DNA from: Candidatus Woesearchaeota archaeon
Lineage (GTDB): Archaea; Nanobdellota; Nanobdellia; Woesearchaeales; JAFGLG01
NCBI GenBank assembly: GCA_016928155.1
Contig: JAFGLG010000007.1
Coordinates: 207,320 to 271,319, forward strand
Direction: 5' to 3'
DNA length: 64,000 bases
The notes beneath the pieces were generated by a model that had not been told where the DNA came from, did not search any database, and worked only from the letters and a program-made list of their open reading frames with translations. Made by a program: the position numbers and the translations under genes. Positions 53,521-62,900 of the stretch are shown here, piece by piece; the first letter of the stretch is position 1, and every line of letters begins with the position of its first letter.

Positions 53521-53662
53521 TTTTCATCTGTGGTCGCCTCGCTGTGAACCAGGATGAAAATTGAGGGAAGTCAGATGATTTACCTCGGCCAAACCGAGGC
53601 CTGCATATTGCAGACAAAATTGCAGAGCAATTTTGATCAGACATTATCAGACCTCAATTTTC
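53521..53662 (+). promoter_or_regulatory. Competing-hairpin element B between iscS and iscU
   Basis: TTTTCATC (53521-53528) pairs with GATGAAAA (53553-53560), extended by TGGT/ACCA. Alternatively GAAAATTGAGG (53556-53566) pairs with CCTCAATTTTC (53652-53662), enclosing hairpins CCTCGG/CCGAGG (53583-53599) and CAAAATTGC/GCAATTTTG (53615-53635). The two outer pairings share bases 53556-53560 and cannot coexist. Placement in front of iscU suggests a regulatory leader; a mobile-element remnant is an alternative. Confidence 0.55.
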
Positions 53663-53726
53663 CAACCATTACATAAGCCTGGCAGAATCCACCAAATCCA
53701 AAATAATCAGAAGAAATGGTGATAAG

Positions 53727-54095
53727 ATGTACACAAAGGAAGTAATGGATCATTTCACAAACCCGAAGAACAAGGGGAAGCCTGAGAGCTATGATGCAGT
53801 CGGAGAAGTCGGCAATATAAGATGCGGCGACGTCATGCACCTGTACATCAAGGTCAAGGAGGACAGGATTGTCGATATAGGCTTCGAGACAATGGGATGC
53901 GCAGCAGCGATAGCGACGAGTTCGATGGTCACAGAGCTTGCAAGAGGCAAGACACTTGACGAGGCTGAGAAGATCACATTCAAGGATGTGGTCGATTCAT
54001 TGGGCGGGCTTCCGATGCTCAAGATGCACTGCAGCAAGCTTGCGATTGACGGGCTTCAGGCCGCTATCAGGGATTACAGGGACAAGATGGGCTGA
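53727..54095 (+). CDS. iscU: Fe-S cluster scaffold protein IscU
   Basis: A 122-residue scaffold. MDHFTNPKNKG, then the three cluster-binding Cys in IRCGDVM (about 33), MGCAAAIATSS (about 58) and MHCSKLA (about 101). GGTGATAAG directly precedes the ATG. It receives sulfur from IscS. No IscA, HscA or ferredoxin gene follows. Confidence 0.97.
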   Translation: MYTKEVMDHFTNPKNKGKPESYDAVGEVGNIRCGDVMHLYIKVKEDRIVDIGFETMGCAAAIATSSMVTELARGKTLDEAEKITFKDVVDSLGGLPMLKMHCSKLAIDGLQAAIRDYRDKMG

Positions 54096-54101
54096 GATTG
54101 G

Positions 54102-55829
54102 CTAGTTCTTCAGCAAACTATAGAAATGGCCCTTTTTCCTGAGAAGCGCAGGATAGGACCCTGTCTCCTTCAGCCCTTTATCCAGCACAAGTATCTCATC
54201 CAGCCACCTGAGGCTCTTGAGGCGGTGAGCGATGAAGATGAGCGTGATGTCAAGCTTTGAGATGTTGTCCAGTATCACAGATTCTGTACCCATATCGAGA
54301 TTGGATGTGGATTCATCCATTATGAGCACCTGCGGTTCCCTGTACAGCGCCCTCGCGATGTTTATCCTCTGCTTCTCGCCTCCGCTGAGCCTGTAACCCT
54401 TCTCTCCTATGCCTGTTTTTATCCCTTCAGGGAGCTTCCTTATGACATCGTCCAGATGGGATATCATTATGCATTCCCGGAAAAGCCTGCTGTTGAATCT
54501 TTTGCCCATGGTTATGTTCTCGCTGAAGCTCATGTCGAAAAGTTCGCATTCCTGAGGCACAGCTGATATCCTGCCAAGCAGATCATTGGGCCTTATTGAA
54601 GATATGTCCTTGCCTGAGATGATAATCTTACCGCTGTTAGGCTTCGAGAGGCCCAAGAGGATCTTCACGAGAGAGGATTTTCCTGCTCCGCATCTTCCTG
54701 CGATGCCTATCTTTTCACCCCGCTTTATCTCATATGTTATGTCAGTCAGGATATTCTTCCTGCCGATCCTGCATGAGACATGGTCTATAATGATGGATTG
54801 CCAATCATCCGGGAACTTTTCCCATTCTGCTTGCTGCGTCTTCATCTGGGTGATTGACACCATCCTGCTGAAGCGGTTCTTTATCTCAAGGAACTCAGGC
54901 CATTTGTCTGATGCCTTATCCAGAGAGGATCTCAGCTTCTCGAAATACACTGCATATGTCAGCACTGAACCGACAGTTATGATGCCGAGGATAGCATGCC
55001 TGGCAAGCAGAAGGATGAAGAGCGCGTATATTACGGCTGCTGAGGACTTGATTATCTTGCTCTTCAGCTGTGAGACCTTTTTTGCGTCTAGGTATGTCCT
55101 ATGGAGTCTCTGCTCTGACTTTTCAGAATACCTGTGGAAGGATGTCTCTGAGCCGAGGCTCTTGACTGTCAGGATGTTTGCTGAAGCCTCCTGCAGCCTG
55201 CCTGTGACATCTTCCTTTGCCTCGCTGAGCCTGTGGTTCCAATATTCTATCTTCCTGTTGAAGAGGAGCATCACCACGATATAGAACATGCCGAAAAGGA
55301 CAGCGAAAGCAGCATATGATGGGCTTATGGGCGGGAATATCATCATGCTCAGGGTTATTCCGACCAGTATCTCGATGCCATCATTGGCGAGGAGATTCAT
55401 GAACTGCTGTATCTTATCTGCTCCGCTATTAATCCTTTCGAGCCTCTTGCCTGAATTCTCCTTGCCATGCCAGTCAAGGCCCATCCCCAGCAGAGAATTG
55501 ACAGCGTCCAGTCTGGCTTTTTTCCTGATGCTGGCAGATATATCATAAAGGTGTATCTTTGCATGGAATCTCAGCAGCACCTGAAGTAATCCTGTAAGTG
55601 CTATCAGCAGCACCAGGATATGCAGTTCAGTGTACACCTTTGAAGGGGATGTTATGAAGTCAATGACTTTTCCGAGCAGGTAGGCGATAAGGAACGGTCC
55701 TGTGCCTGAGATATATCTCAGCAGGATATAGAAAATAAAAGCTGCCCTGTATCCATTGAGATAGTGCCAATAATCTTTCAGGAAATCAAGGGTCGAGTAT
55801 CTTATCATGTATTTTTCTGGTGTGCCCAT
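54102..55829 (-). CDS. ABC exporter half-transporter (MsbA/multidrug type)
   Basis: A 575-residue fused membrane-plus-ATPase protein. Six hydrophobic segments in residues 1-320, then Walker A GRCGAGKSS near 375, signature YRLSGGEKQRIN near 478 and Walker B VLIMDESTSNLD. The catalytic Glu after Walker B is present (DES). Works as a dimer to export lipids, peptides or drugs. Convergent with iscU, 6 nt apart. Substrate unknown. Confidence 0.94.
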   Translation of the reverse strand: MGTPEKYMIRYSTLDFLKDYWHYLNGYRAAFIFYILLRYISGTGPFLIAYLLGKVIDFITSPSKVYTELHILVLLIALTGLLQVLLRFHAKIHLYDISASIRKKARLDAVNSLLGMGLDWHGKENSGKRLERINSGADKIQQFMNLLANDGIEILVGITLSMMIFPPISPSYAAFAVLFGMFYIVVMLLFNRKIEYWNHRLSEAKEDVTGRLQEASANILTVKSLGSETSFHRYSEKSEQRLHRTYLDAKKVSQLKSKIIKSSAAVIYALFILLLARHAILGIITVGSVLTYAVYFEKLRSSLDKASDKWPEFLEIKNRFSRMVSITQMKTQQAEWEKFPDDWQSIIIDHVSCRIGRKNILTDITYEIKRGEKIGIAGRCGAGKSSLVKILLGLSKPNSGKIIISGKDISSIRPNDLLGRISAVPQECELFDMSFSENITMGKRFNSRLFRECIMISHLDDVIRKLPEGIKTGIGEKGYRLSGGEKQRINIARALYREPQVLIMDESTSNLDMGTESVILDNISKLDITLIFIAHRLKSLRWLDEILVLDKGLKETGSYPALLRKKGHFYSLLKN

Positions 55830-56154
55830 GCCTCTAATCAGGCAAATTTACTATTTAAATTTATATATCCAAAAAGAATTGTTTGATAATATATATTATA
55901 AAATATAAAAAAATATTAAACAAGAAAAGGCATAACACTATGTAACAGATATTCTTAAGATAAGGTAGATTATTTAAGAGATTCTACAGATAAATGTCCC
56001 ACATGATATTTTAGATGGTCTTAAGATTGAAAGATTGAACAATCCAAAGAATGGATTCTGTCATGGGATTAATTTATTTCTATATTATAAATAATTAATT
56101 TGTTCAGTTAGGCACCAAACATTTATAAAGAGAACCCCTTTTAGTTAACCTTAT
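55830..56154. other. AT-rich divergent promoter region
   Basis: 325 bases between divergent genes. Very AT-rich, with several TATA-like runs for the ABC exporter near 55853-55895 and CATTTATAAAGAG at about 56129-56141 for the plus-strand gene. TCTTAAGAT occurs at about 55954 and CTTAAGATTG at about 56019. No gene or RNA recognised. Confidence 0.5.
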
Positions 56155-56439
56155 ATGTCAATGTTCGCAACAAGCTTTACTGTGATGCAGGTCAAGAAGA
56201 CCCATACAAGCCCATTCAAATACAGCAGGCTGTATATCAGTCCTAATGCTGCGACTTCAAAGAAGAAGTTCCTGGATTTCCTGAATGAGGCAACTGATTT
56301 CTGGGGTGACGGAACCTATATCCTGAAGCACCCTGAAGGCCTGTTCGCAAAATTTGATATTGCCAATCACAAGATTAACCTTTACAGGAAATCAGAGAAT
56401 ACCGGAAGAGAATTTCTTTGCTGGTCGCATTTCAACTGA
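56155..56439 (+). CDS. Small protein of unknown function
   Basis: A 94-residue protein, mixed alpha/beta, with KKKFLDFLNEATDFWGDG in the centre. A TATA box about 25 nt upstream and no ribosome binding site indicate a leaderless start at 56155 (or at 56161). No membrane segment or known motif. Convergent with polB. Confidence 0.6.
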   Translation: MSMFATSFTVMQVKKTHTSPFKYSRLYISPNAATSKKKFLDFLNEATDFWGDGTYILKHPEGLFAKFDIANHKINLYRKSENTGREFLCWSHFN

Positions 56440-56555
56440 GCCGCTGAGGAAGAGAGTTGACCGGCATGGCCGGCACTTCCTGTTTGGCATTGAACGCATT
56501 ACTTAGACCACAATTGAGACAGTAATTGAGCCAATAATCGAGGCAGTGATCAAGG

Positions 56556-58952
56556 CTATAAGAATCCACCGAGATCTTTCTGGTCCAGATTCTCCAGCAG
56601 TTTCTCCCTTGAAATGCCGAAGACCTCAAAAATCCGCTCAACAGAAGGGATGAGCTGGTTATCAATATAATACTCATCATCATAATCCTGAGCATCCTCA
56701 ATAGGCACAGCACGCTCCCTTATCAGTCCTTCTTTACCCATGATGACATAACTAATCATCATGCCGGGCTTTATGGAATACCCGCGGTCCTTCAGCTTCT
56801 GGGCAACAGCGACATGCGGAGCTATTGTCTCATACTTGTCCAGCTCCCGCGTAACCTTGGTAGAAAGCACCATCTGGTCAATATCGACTGCCTTATCCTT
56901 GATCCTGCCAATCGCATCCCTGAGCAGGCCCAAGGCACCCTCAAGATCATCCCGGATGAGCAGAGCTCCCAGGATATCCTTCTGCACATCCCTGATGAAA
57001 GGGCTCACATTGCTGCGGATGGTCTCAAAACCTTTTATGATCAGATTATCATCCTTATCCACCAGGACATATTTCTTCTTCGCACCCTTGGCATCCTCTT
57101 TCAGCGGAACAAAGAGAACTGTCCTGAAAACACCCTCAAGATCGAGGCTCATGGGATCAGGAAGACCCTTATTTATCCTTGCCACGACCTCAGAAGGATC
57201 AGGAGATGCAAAAATACTGTCTGTGTCAGAGTAAAGCACCTTGAATCCATCGAGCTCGAGCTCATCTATGACATCATGGATGTGCTTCCTGCCGATCCTC
57301 GCCACCTCTTCAGCTGCCTTGACTGAATACCATCTCGCAGAACTGAAGCCGAGGTAACCAAAGAAAGCGTTCGCCAGTATCTTGAGATTCTTCTCACGCA
57401 CATGCAGGGCTTCAGAAGATGACTCACCCCTTGACTCACGCCTCATGATGAGGTCCTTTATCCTCATCCTCCTCGACACAATGGACTCAAGCGACTTCAT
57501 GAAGAAGCTCTGCCTGTTGCTGCAGAACCAGACTTCAGACTTGCCTGCACAGCATGCGCAGCCTATCGTATCAGGCCCCACATTCCCGGAGAGCATGATA
57601 GACGGATAGAGAGACCTGAAATCATACACATAAACATCATGATACACACCAGGGTCCGGCTCCTTGACAAATCCGCCCTTGAAACGCTCCGCCTTCCTCG
57701 CCATCGATACACTGAATGAAGGCTTCTGCGGGATAAGGAGACCTGATGCCTTCGCCTGCTTCATGAGATAGCTCTCGACAAGCTGTGAGAAACCGAAAGA
57801 GCAGGCATCGAATATGTTGATACCGCAGATCTTGCTGAACTCCATCACCGCTTCCTTCACCTTTCCAAAGAGCCTGAATGCCAGCTCAGCGTCCCTCAGA
57901 TTATACCTGCAGTATCTGTCAAGCGCAGCTGGCTCCTCTTCCCACACCCTATAAAGGTCCTCTATATCTGCATCGATCTTGCCAAGCCCGATCAGCTCCC
58001 TGCTTATGGAATCCAGATCAAAAGAGTCTGTCTTCAGGACATCCCTGAAATGACGGATTATGTACTTGAATACATCAAGGCAGGTCAGGCCTTTTATCAT
58101 GAACTGGCCCCTCTGGAGATCCAATGAGGAATAATCCATCCCGAAATCCAGCCTCAATCCGTATTTCTCTGCCCTCGCCTTGATATAAGGCCAGTCAAAG
58201 GAATCGGAATCAAAGCCGACAAGCACATCAGGAGCCTGCTGGTCAATGAACTGCTTGAACCTCAGTATCATCTCTGCCTCTGAATCCACGAACTCAACAT
58301 CATCTGCATCGAACCTTTTCCATGTTATGGATCTCCTGAAGCCTTCTGAGAAGAGGCTTATCATGAGGATCGGATAAGCATCAGGATTCGTGTTCCTCCC
58401 CTTCGGATTATATGCCTCGATATCAAAAGCGAGCACCTTCAGATTCCCGATGGTGTCACCGTTTGTCGACACATATCTCTTGACCCTTATCACAGGAACC
58501 TTCATCTTCGCGGAAACCTGCTCGCCCTCCACCTCTACCAGGCTCAAAGGGGATATATTATTCTCCAGCAGATACTTCTCATCCAGAGGTATATCATGCT
58601 CCAGCATCCCTGAAAAGAACCCAGTGTCCATGAGGAGGGAGGACAGTTGCCTGAGATTATGGTGCCTCGTACGGATCTCCAGGCATCTCCTGCCTTCACC
58701 GGCATCAGCCTTATTGACGACAAAAGAGATATCCACCACCCTGGAACCGTCAATCATTATCTCAGAGACTGCAGACTGCGCCTGCTTCTCATCAGCATCA
58801 GGCCTGAGGCAGGCGAATATGTTCACAGAGAAATTAGCATCCTTCAAGACGACCTTCTGGCCCTCAATCGTGCGGCCGAAGATGTAGAACACAAGGCGGT
58901 TCTCCTCGACCTGGTTATAGACATTTGTCGGAAATATCTGATAAAGAGCCAT
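56556..58952 (-). CDS. polB: Family B DNA polymerase
   Basis: A 798-residue replicative polymerase. Exonuclease motifs: AFDIEAYNP (about 176), FDSDSFDWPYI and YCRYNLRDAEL. Polymerase motifs: DFRSLYPSIM (A, about 446), KILANAFFGYLGF (B) and YSDTDSIF (C, about 575), then KKKYVLVD. Motif B reads NAFFG where most members have NSFYG. The C-terminal QKDLGGFL resembles a PCNA-binding box. ATG 58952 follows the upstream stop by 2 nt, so polB is translated from the same minus-strand transcript as the surface-protein genes. Confidence 0.96.
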   Translation of the reverse strand: MALYQIFPTNVYNQVEENRLVFYIFGRTIEGQKVVLKDANFSVNIFACLRPDADEKQAQSAVSEIMIDGSRVVDISFVVNKADAGEGRRCLEIRTRHHNLRQLSSLLMDTGFFSGMLEHDIPLDEKYLLENNISPLSLVEVEGEQVSAKMKVPVIRVKRYVSTNGDTIGNLKVLAFDIEAYNPKGRNTNPDAYPILMISLFSEGFRRSITWKRFDADDVEFVDSEAEMILRFKQFIDQQAPDVLVGFDSDSFDWPYIKARAEKYGLRLDFGMDYSSLDLQRGQFMIKGLTCLDVFKYIIRHFRDVLKTDSFDLDSISRELIGLGKIDADIEDLYRVWEEEPAALDRYCRYNLRDAELAFRLFGKVKEAVMEFSKICGINIFDACSFGFSQLVESYLMKQAKASGLLIPQKPSFSVSMARKAERFKGGFVKEPDPGVYHDVYVYDFRSLYPSIMLSGNVGPDTIGCACCAGKSEVWFCSNRQSFFMKSLESIVSRRMRIKDLIMRRESRGESSSEALHVREKNLKILANAFFGYLGFSSARWYSVKAAEEVARIGRKHIHDVIDELELDGFKVLYSDTDSIFASPDPSEVVARINKGLPDPMSLDLEGVFRTVLFVPLKEDAKGAKKKYVLVDKDDNLIIKGFETIRSNVSPFIRDVQKDILGALLIRDDLEGALGLLRDAIGRIKDKAVDIDQMVLSTKVTRELDKYETIAPHVAVAQKLKDRGYSIKPGMMISYVIMGKEGLIRERAVPIEDAQDYDDEYYIDNQLIPSVERIFEVFGISREKLLENLDQKDLGGFL

Positions 58953-58954
58953 AA

Positions 58955-59932
58955 TCAGCGCAGATAAGCATCGACAATGCTTCTCCTCCATCCCACGTTC
59001 AGCAATACCTCTCTTATCTTATCATCCGGGATGCCGGCATTCCTTGCTTTCCTGATATATAACTGCAGATCACGCACCTTACTGGCCTCTGCGAAGACAA
59101 CATCCACTATATGCCTTGCCCAGCCGGCACTCACAAGGCTCTCAGCGATCTGCTCCTTGGATCTTCCCCTCTCAAGGGCATGCTTGATGTAAAGGAAAAG
59201 CTTAGAGAAATCCTCGTGGGCGAAATGCACATTGAAATCCTCAAGATAATGTATCTCATCCCTGATCCCCTGCAGCATCTTCTTCTGGTCAGCGACCGCA
59301 GTGAGTATCTCTGATTCCTGGGCAGACACCTTCCTGAGCTCATCCCTGAGATCTTTCCTCCGCTTGGCACTCACAAGCATCTCTATCAGGGAGAAGACCA
59401 ATATGAAAAGAACGATTATCAGTATGATGAGAGCCCATATATTATCGATAAAATTCAGCGATTCAGGCACTATAATAGCTGCTCCTGTCGGTATTTCCGG
59501 CGCCTTCTGCGCCGGCTTCTCCTCAGCCGGCCTGAATATGCATGATTTTGTCAGTGCAGGCATATTCATGCCAGTCTCACATTTATTTACATCGGTGCAG
59601 GTCCTTCTCTGGAGATCATCAGACCCGCAAGGCCCATAATCAGAGCAAGTCCAATTAGGCTCGCAGTCGAAACCGCCTTTATCAGCGACTCCGCCCCCTC
59701 CTTTCATGATGATAGGAGAGCCACCTGATGGACGACGACAATCCGCAGGGCAATTTGAATATGACTCTCCAGAGTCACAGACCCCATTACCACAGGTCAT
59801 TGTTCCTGTGAGGCCGTCGACTGTTCCGCTCAGGGAACCACCGCCTCCACCCAATGTGCCTGTGATCTCTGCCAGGACCAGCGGTGCGACCAGCAAAACC
59901 ATCAGCCAGATGAGGATATTTTTCATTTTCAT
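58955..59932 (-). CDS. Membrane protein with Cys-rich outer part and cytosolic helical repeats
   Basis: A 325-residue protein. Signal peptide (1-21), Gly-rich segment, a CGNGVCDSGESYSNC motif common in archaeal secreted proteins, a thrombospondin-1-like WTCSDYGPCG region, a membrane helix near 165-190, a coiled linker, and two copies of a helical unit: LFLYIKHALERGRSKEQI and LQLYIRKARNAGIPDDKI, each ending in GW. The same unit begins the TPR protein at 46776. It overlaps the giant gene upstream by 4 nt. Confidence 0.75.
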   Translation of the reverse strand: MKMKNILIWLMVLLVAPLVLAEITGTLGGGGGSLSGTVDGLTGTMTCGNGVCDSGESYSNCPADCRRPSGGSPIIMKGGGGVADKGGFDCEPNWTCSDYGPCGSDDLQRRTCTDVNKCETGMNMPALTKSCIFRPAEEKPAQKAPEIPTGAAIIVPESLNFIDNIWALIILIIVLFILVFSLIEMLVSAKRRKDLRDELRKVSAQESEILTAVADQKKMLQGIRDEIHYLEDFNVHFAHEDFSKLFLYIKHALERGRSKEQIAESLVSAGWARHIVDVVFAEASKVRDLQLYIRKARNAGIPDDKIREVLLNVGWRRSIVDAYLR

Positions 59933-62900
59933 GGGTAATCCTGTATTCCGTAGTCTGTTGTATATGTGCCAGCATGAGTGCCGAGAGGCAGGATCTGTCT
60001 TAATGTTAATGTAGTCTGGATGCCGTTTGTCAAATTTGAATCCTCATCAAACAAGGAGTCGACAACCTGCAAATCCTGATAATCATTTGAGATATCATAA
60101 ACCCTCTGCTGGCCAGAGCTGTTGGTGTATATCATGGTTGCATAGCCTGCAACAGGTATTGTATATCCATTCGATGACCAATCATCAAGCCTCATCCTCG
60201 CCCTGGTGTTGCCGTTATTGAGGCTTATCTGGAACCGGTATTCCCAATAATCAGAGCCATCAGCGACAGCATTTGCCTTAGTTGCCTGCAACCCAAGCAA
60301 CACAAGACCATATGTGGTGTCTATTGTTGTGTTGGCCTCTTCCACAATATTCCTTGTCTCTTCATTGCCACTTGTATCAGTGGCAACTGCCTCGAATCCA
60401 TAAGACTGCCCCTCCACACCAAGGAATACAGCACTTGTCAATGGGGTATCATCCATCCAGAGATACCATGAACCATTATAGACCCAGATATCATATGAAC
60501 CCATCCCCCAGTCTTCGTCCACAGCCCAAGAGACATTGAATTGGAGCGAATTCGTGATGTTGTCAAGCGGATTCACTGTAGCATTCGGAGGCCAGACATC
60601 ATAATAATAAGCCCTTGTCTCGTCTTCATCAACCACATTTCCAGCCCCATCTGCGCAAAGCAGAAAAATGCGGTTTAGGCCTGGATTGCTTGTCAAGGAT
60701 ATCAGATGTTTGTAACCATATGAATTGTCCGTGGTATTAGTGCCAGATCCATATGTAAAGGTATCATTGCTGTACTGGCAATAGGTGTTCTCATCTGTCA
60801 GAATATTTACATTGACTTCAGACCAGTTGCCTACTGTAGGGTACACCGCCATATTAGTGATATGCGGAGGTATATTATCCATTGTGAACAGGTACATCAC
60901 AGGATCATTCATCAGATGTCCTGAAGTGTCATTGCACTTGATGTAGTAAAGGTTCGTTCCTGTCATCGGAGTGATTGATGCATTGTGATAAGTGTTGTTG
61001 TCATTCATTGCAGTCATCAATGAATAATTCAATGTGCCGCCTGTCGAGTATCTGCAGGATGCATTCTCGTCTGTGACTGCATAAAGCATTGAAGGCAAAG
61101 TATTGTAAAGGTTTTCAGTGCCCAGATCGGTGCCCATCTCGACAACAGAAGGTGCTGAGGAATCAACAAGCACAGAGCTGCTTGAATAATTCAGATTGCT
61201 AGCTTCATCCCTGCATCCATAATAGATTGTGTATAACCCATCTGAGGGCACACCTATAGTAGAGGCATAAGCGCCTGATGATGCATTTATCAATGATAAC
61301 TGGTCAGCCATTGAGCTGAATTGCACATCTGACAATGAATACCTGCATTCAAGCTCGCTGTCCAAAGTGTCGTTTGCGATTATAGTATACATGAAGCTCA
61401 ATGAGTTCTTCTCTGAATATGTGGCAGGATAAACATTCGGTCGTGTAGTGTCTATCCAGAACACTCTTATTTCGCTCCATTCGCTTGTTATTGCTCCCCC
61501 GCCGATATTCCTTGAAGCCATTACTCTCCATGAATAATTGCCATCACTCAAATATTTAACCGAACTGGATGTGACATTCTCACCACATAGGGGAACAATG
61601 CCCCCTCCACCAGAGAGGTTGGTGACCTCAACCTGATATTGGTCCTCACCTGTAACATCATACCATCCAAGGGTTATGTTCGTGCTGTTGTGCCAGTGAT
61701 TATTCTCAGGCCATTTCAACTGTGGGGTGGCAAGCGGAGTGTCGTCGACATTTTCTGTATAGACAAGCACCTGGTTGCTCAATATCTCATTCAGGGCTGC
61801 ATCCTCGCACATGACCTGCAATGAGTGAGAACCGTCTGTCTCAAGAGAAGAGTTCCAGTTGTATGCGCCGATAAGATGTGTCGAATTCTCCCAGATTTTA
61901 TTTGTGATCAGTATGTACGGTTTTCCATCGATTGTAATATAACAATCCTCAATCCCATTCTCATCATAAGCAGTGAAGTTCACATCAACCATGCCCATCA
62001 AGGTTGAGCCTCCGAGTGGAGATGTTATGACAGCATTTGGTTTATAGACATCCTTTGTCATGCGCCAGTTCATGACCTGCCTATGGATTATGCCATAAGT
62101 GTCATTGATATATACTGAGTCTATTGTCCGCACTGAGCTGTCAGCGCCTGTCATCTGGTATTCGAGCTCCCAGCCCAGGGTAACAGGATTGAAATCTGCA
62201 GTGTGGTTGATGCCTTCAATCTCAAGCATTATCCAGGTTATGCCTGTCCCTCCTTCTGAGGCATTGCCAGTGATGGCAAAATATTCAGGCACGTAGGAAT
62301 CATTGGCTGGGTACAATATATCTACAACAGGCGGATCAGTATTGATGATGAACCATCTTTTCTCAGTATCATTCACATTGCCTGCCCTGTCTGCTGCTGC
62401 TGCAGTCACAGTGTAGTTGGAATCAGGATAGAGATTGGGATCGAATGTCGCGCTCCAGTAATCACCATCCTGGGCTGCTGCAATCTGGGTGACAAAAGCG
62501 CCATTTGAAGAGTTTGTTATGTTGAAGACCACAGATGCGACACCTGCAAGAGTGTCATTCGCAGTCACATTTATAGTCCTGTTGGTCACTACCCAATTCT
62601 CGCCGTCAGCTGGATTGTTGAACCAGACTCCAGGATTGACTGTGTCGATTGTGATTGTCCAAGGTGCTGATGTATCTGTGTTTCCGGCAAGATCTGTGCA
62701 GTTGACCCACCAGTCATAGACATTATCTGCAAGCTCTGTTGAGGTTATCCCTGTATTGGTGTTGTTCAATACAGCAGCATCGCTTCCAAGGTTATATGTT
62801 GTTGTAGTATCATTTGCATATAATGCACAGCTTGCATTAGGGCTCAAAGCGTCTGTATAATTGAATGTGAATGTGGTTGTGTTGTCATTTGTGTAGGTGC

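Noticed and set aside
56440..56555. CCGGC-rich palindrome and short repeats after the small gene at 56155
   Set aside because: Short and isolated between convergent genes; at most a transcript-end hairpin.
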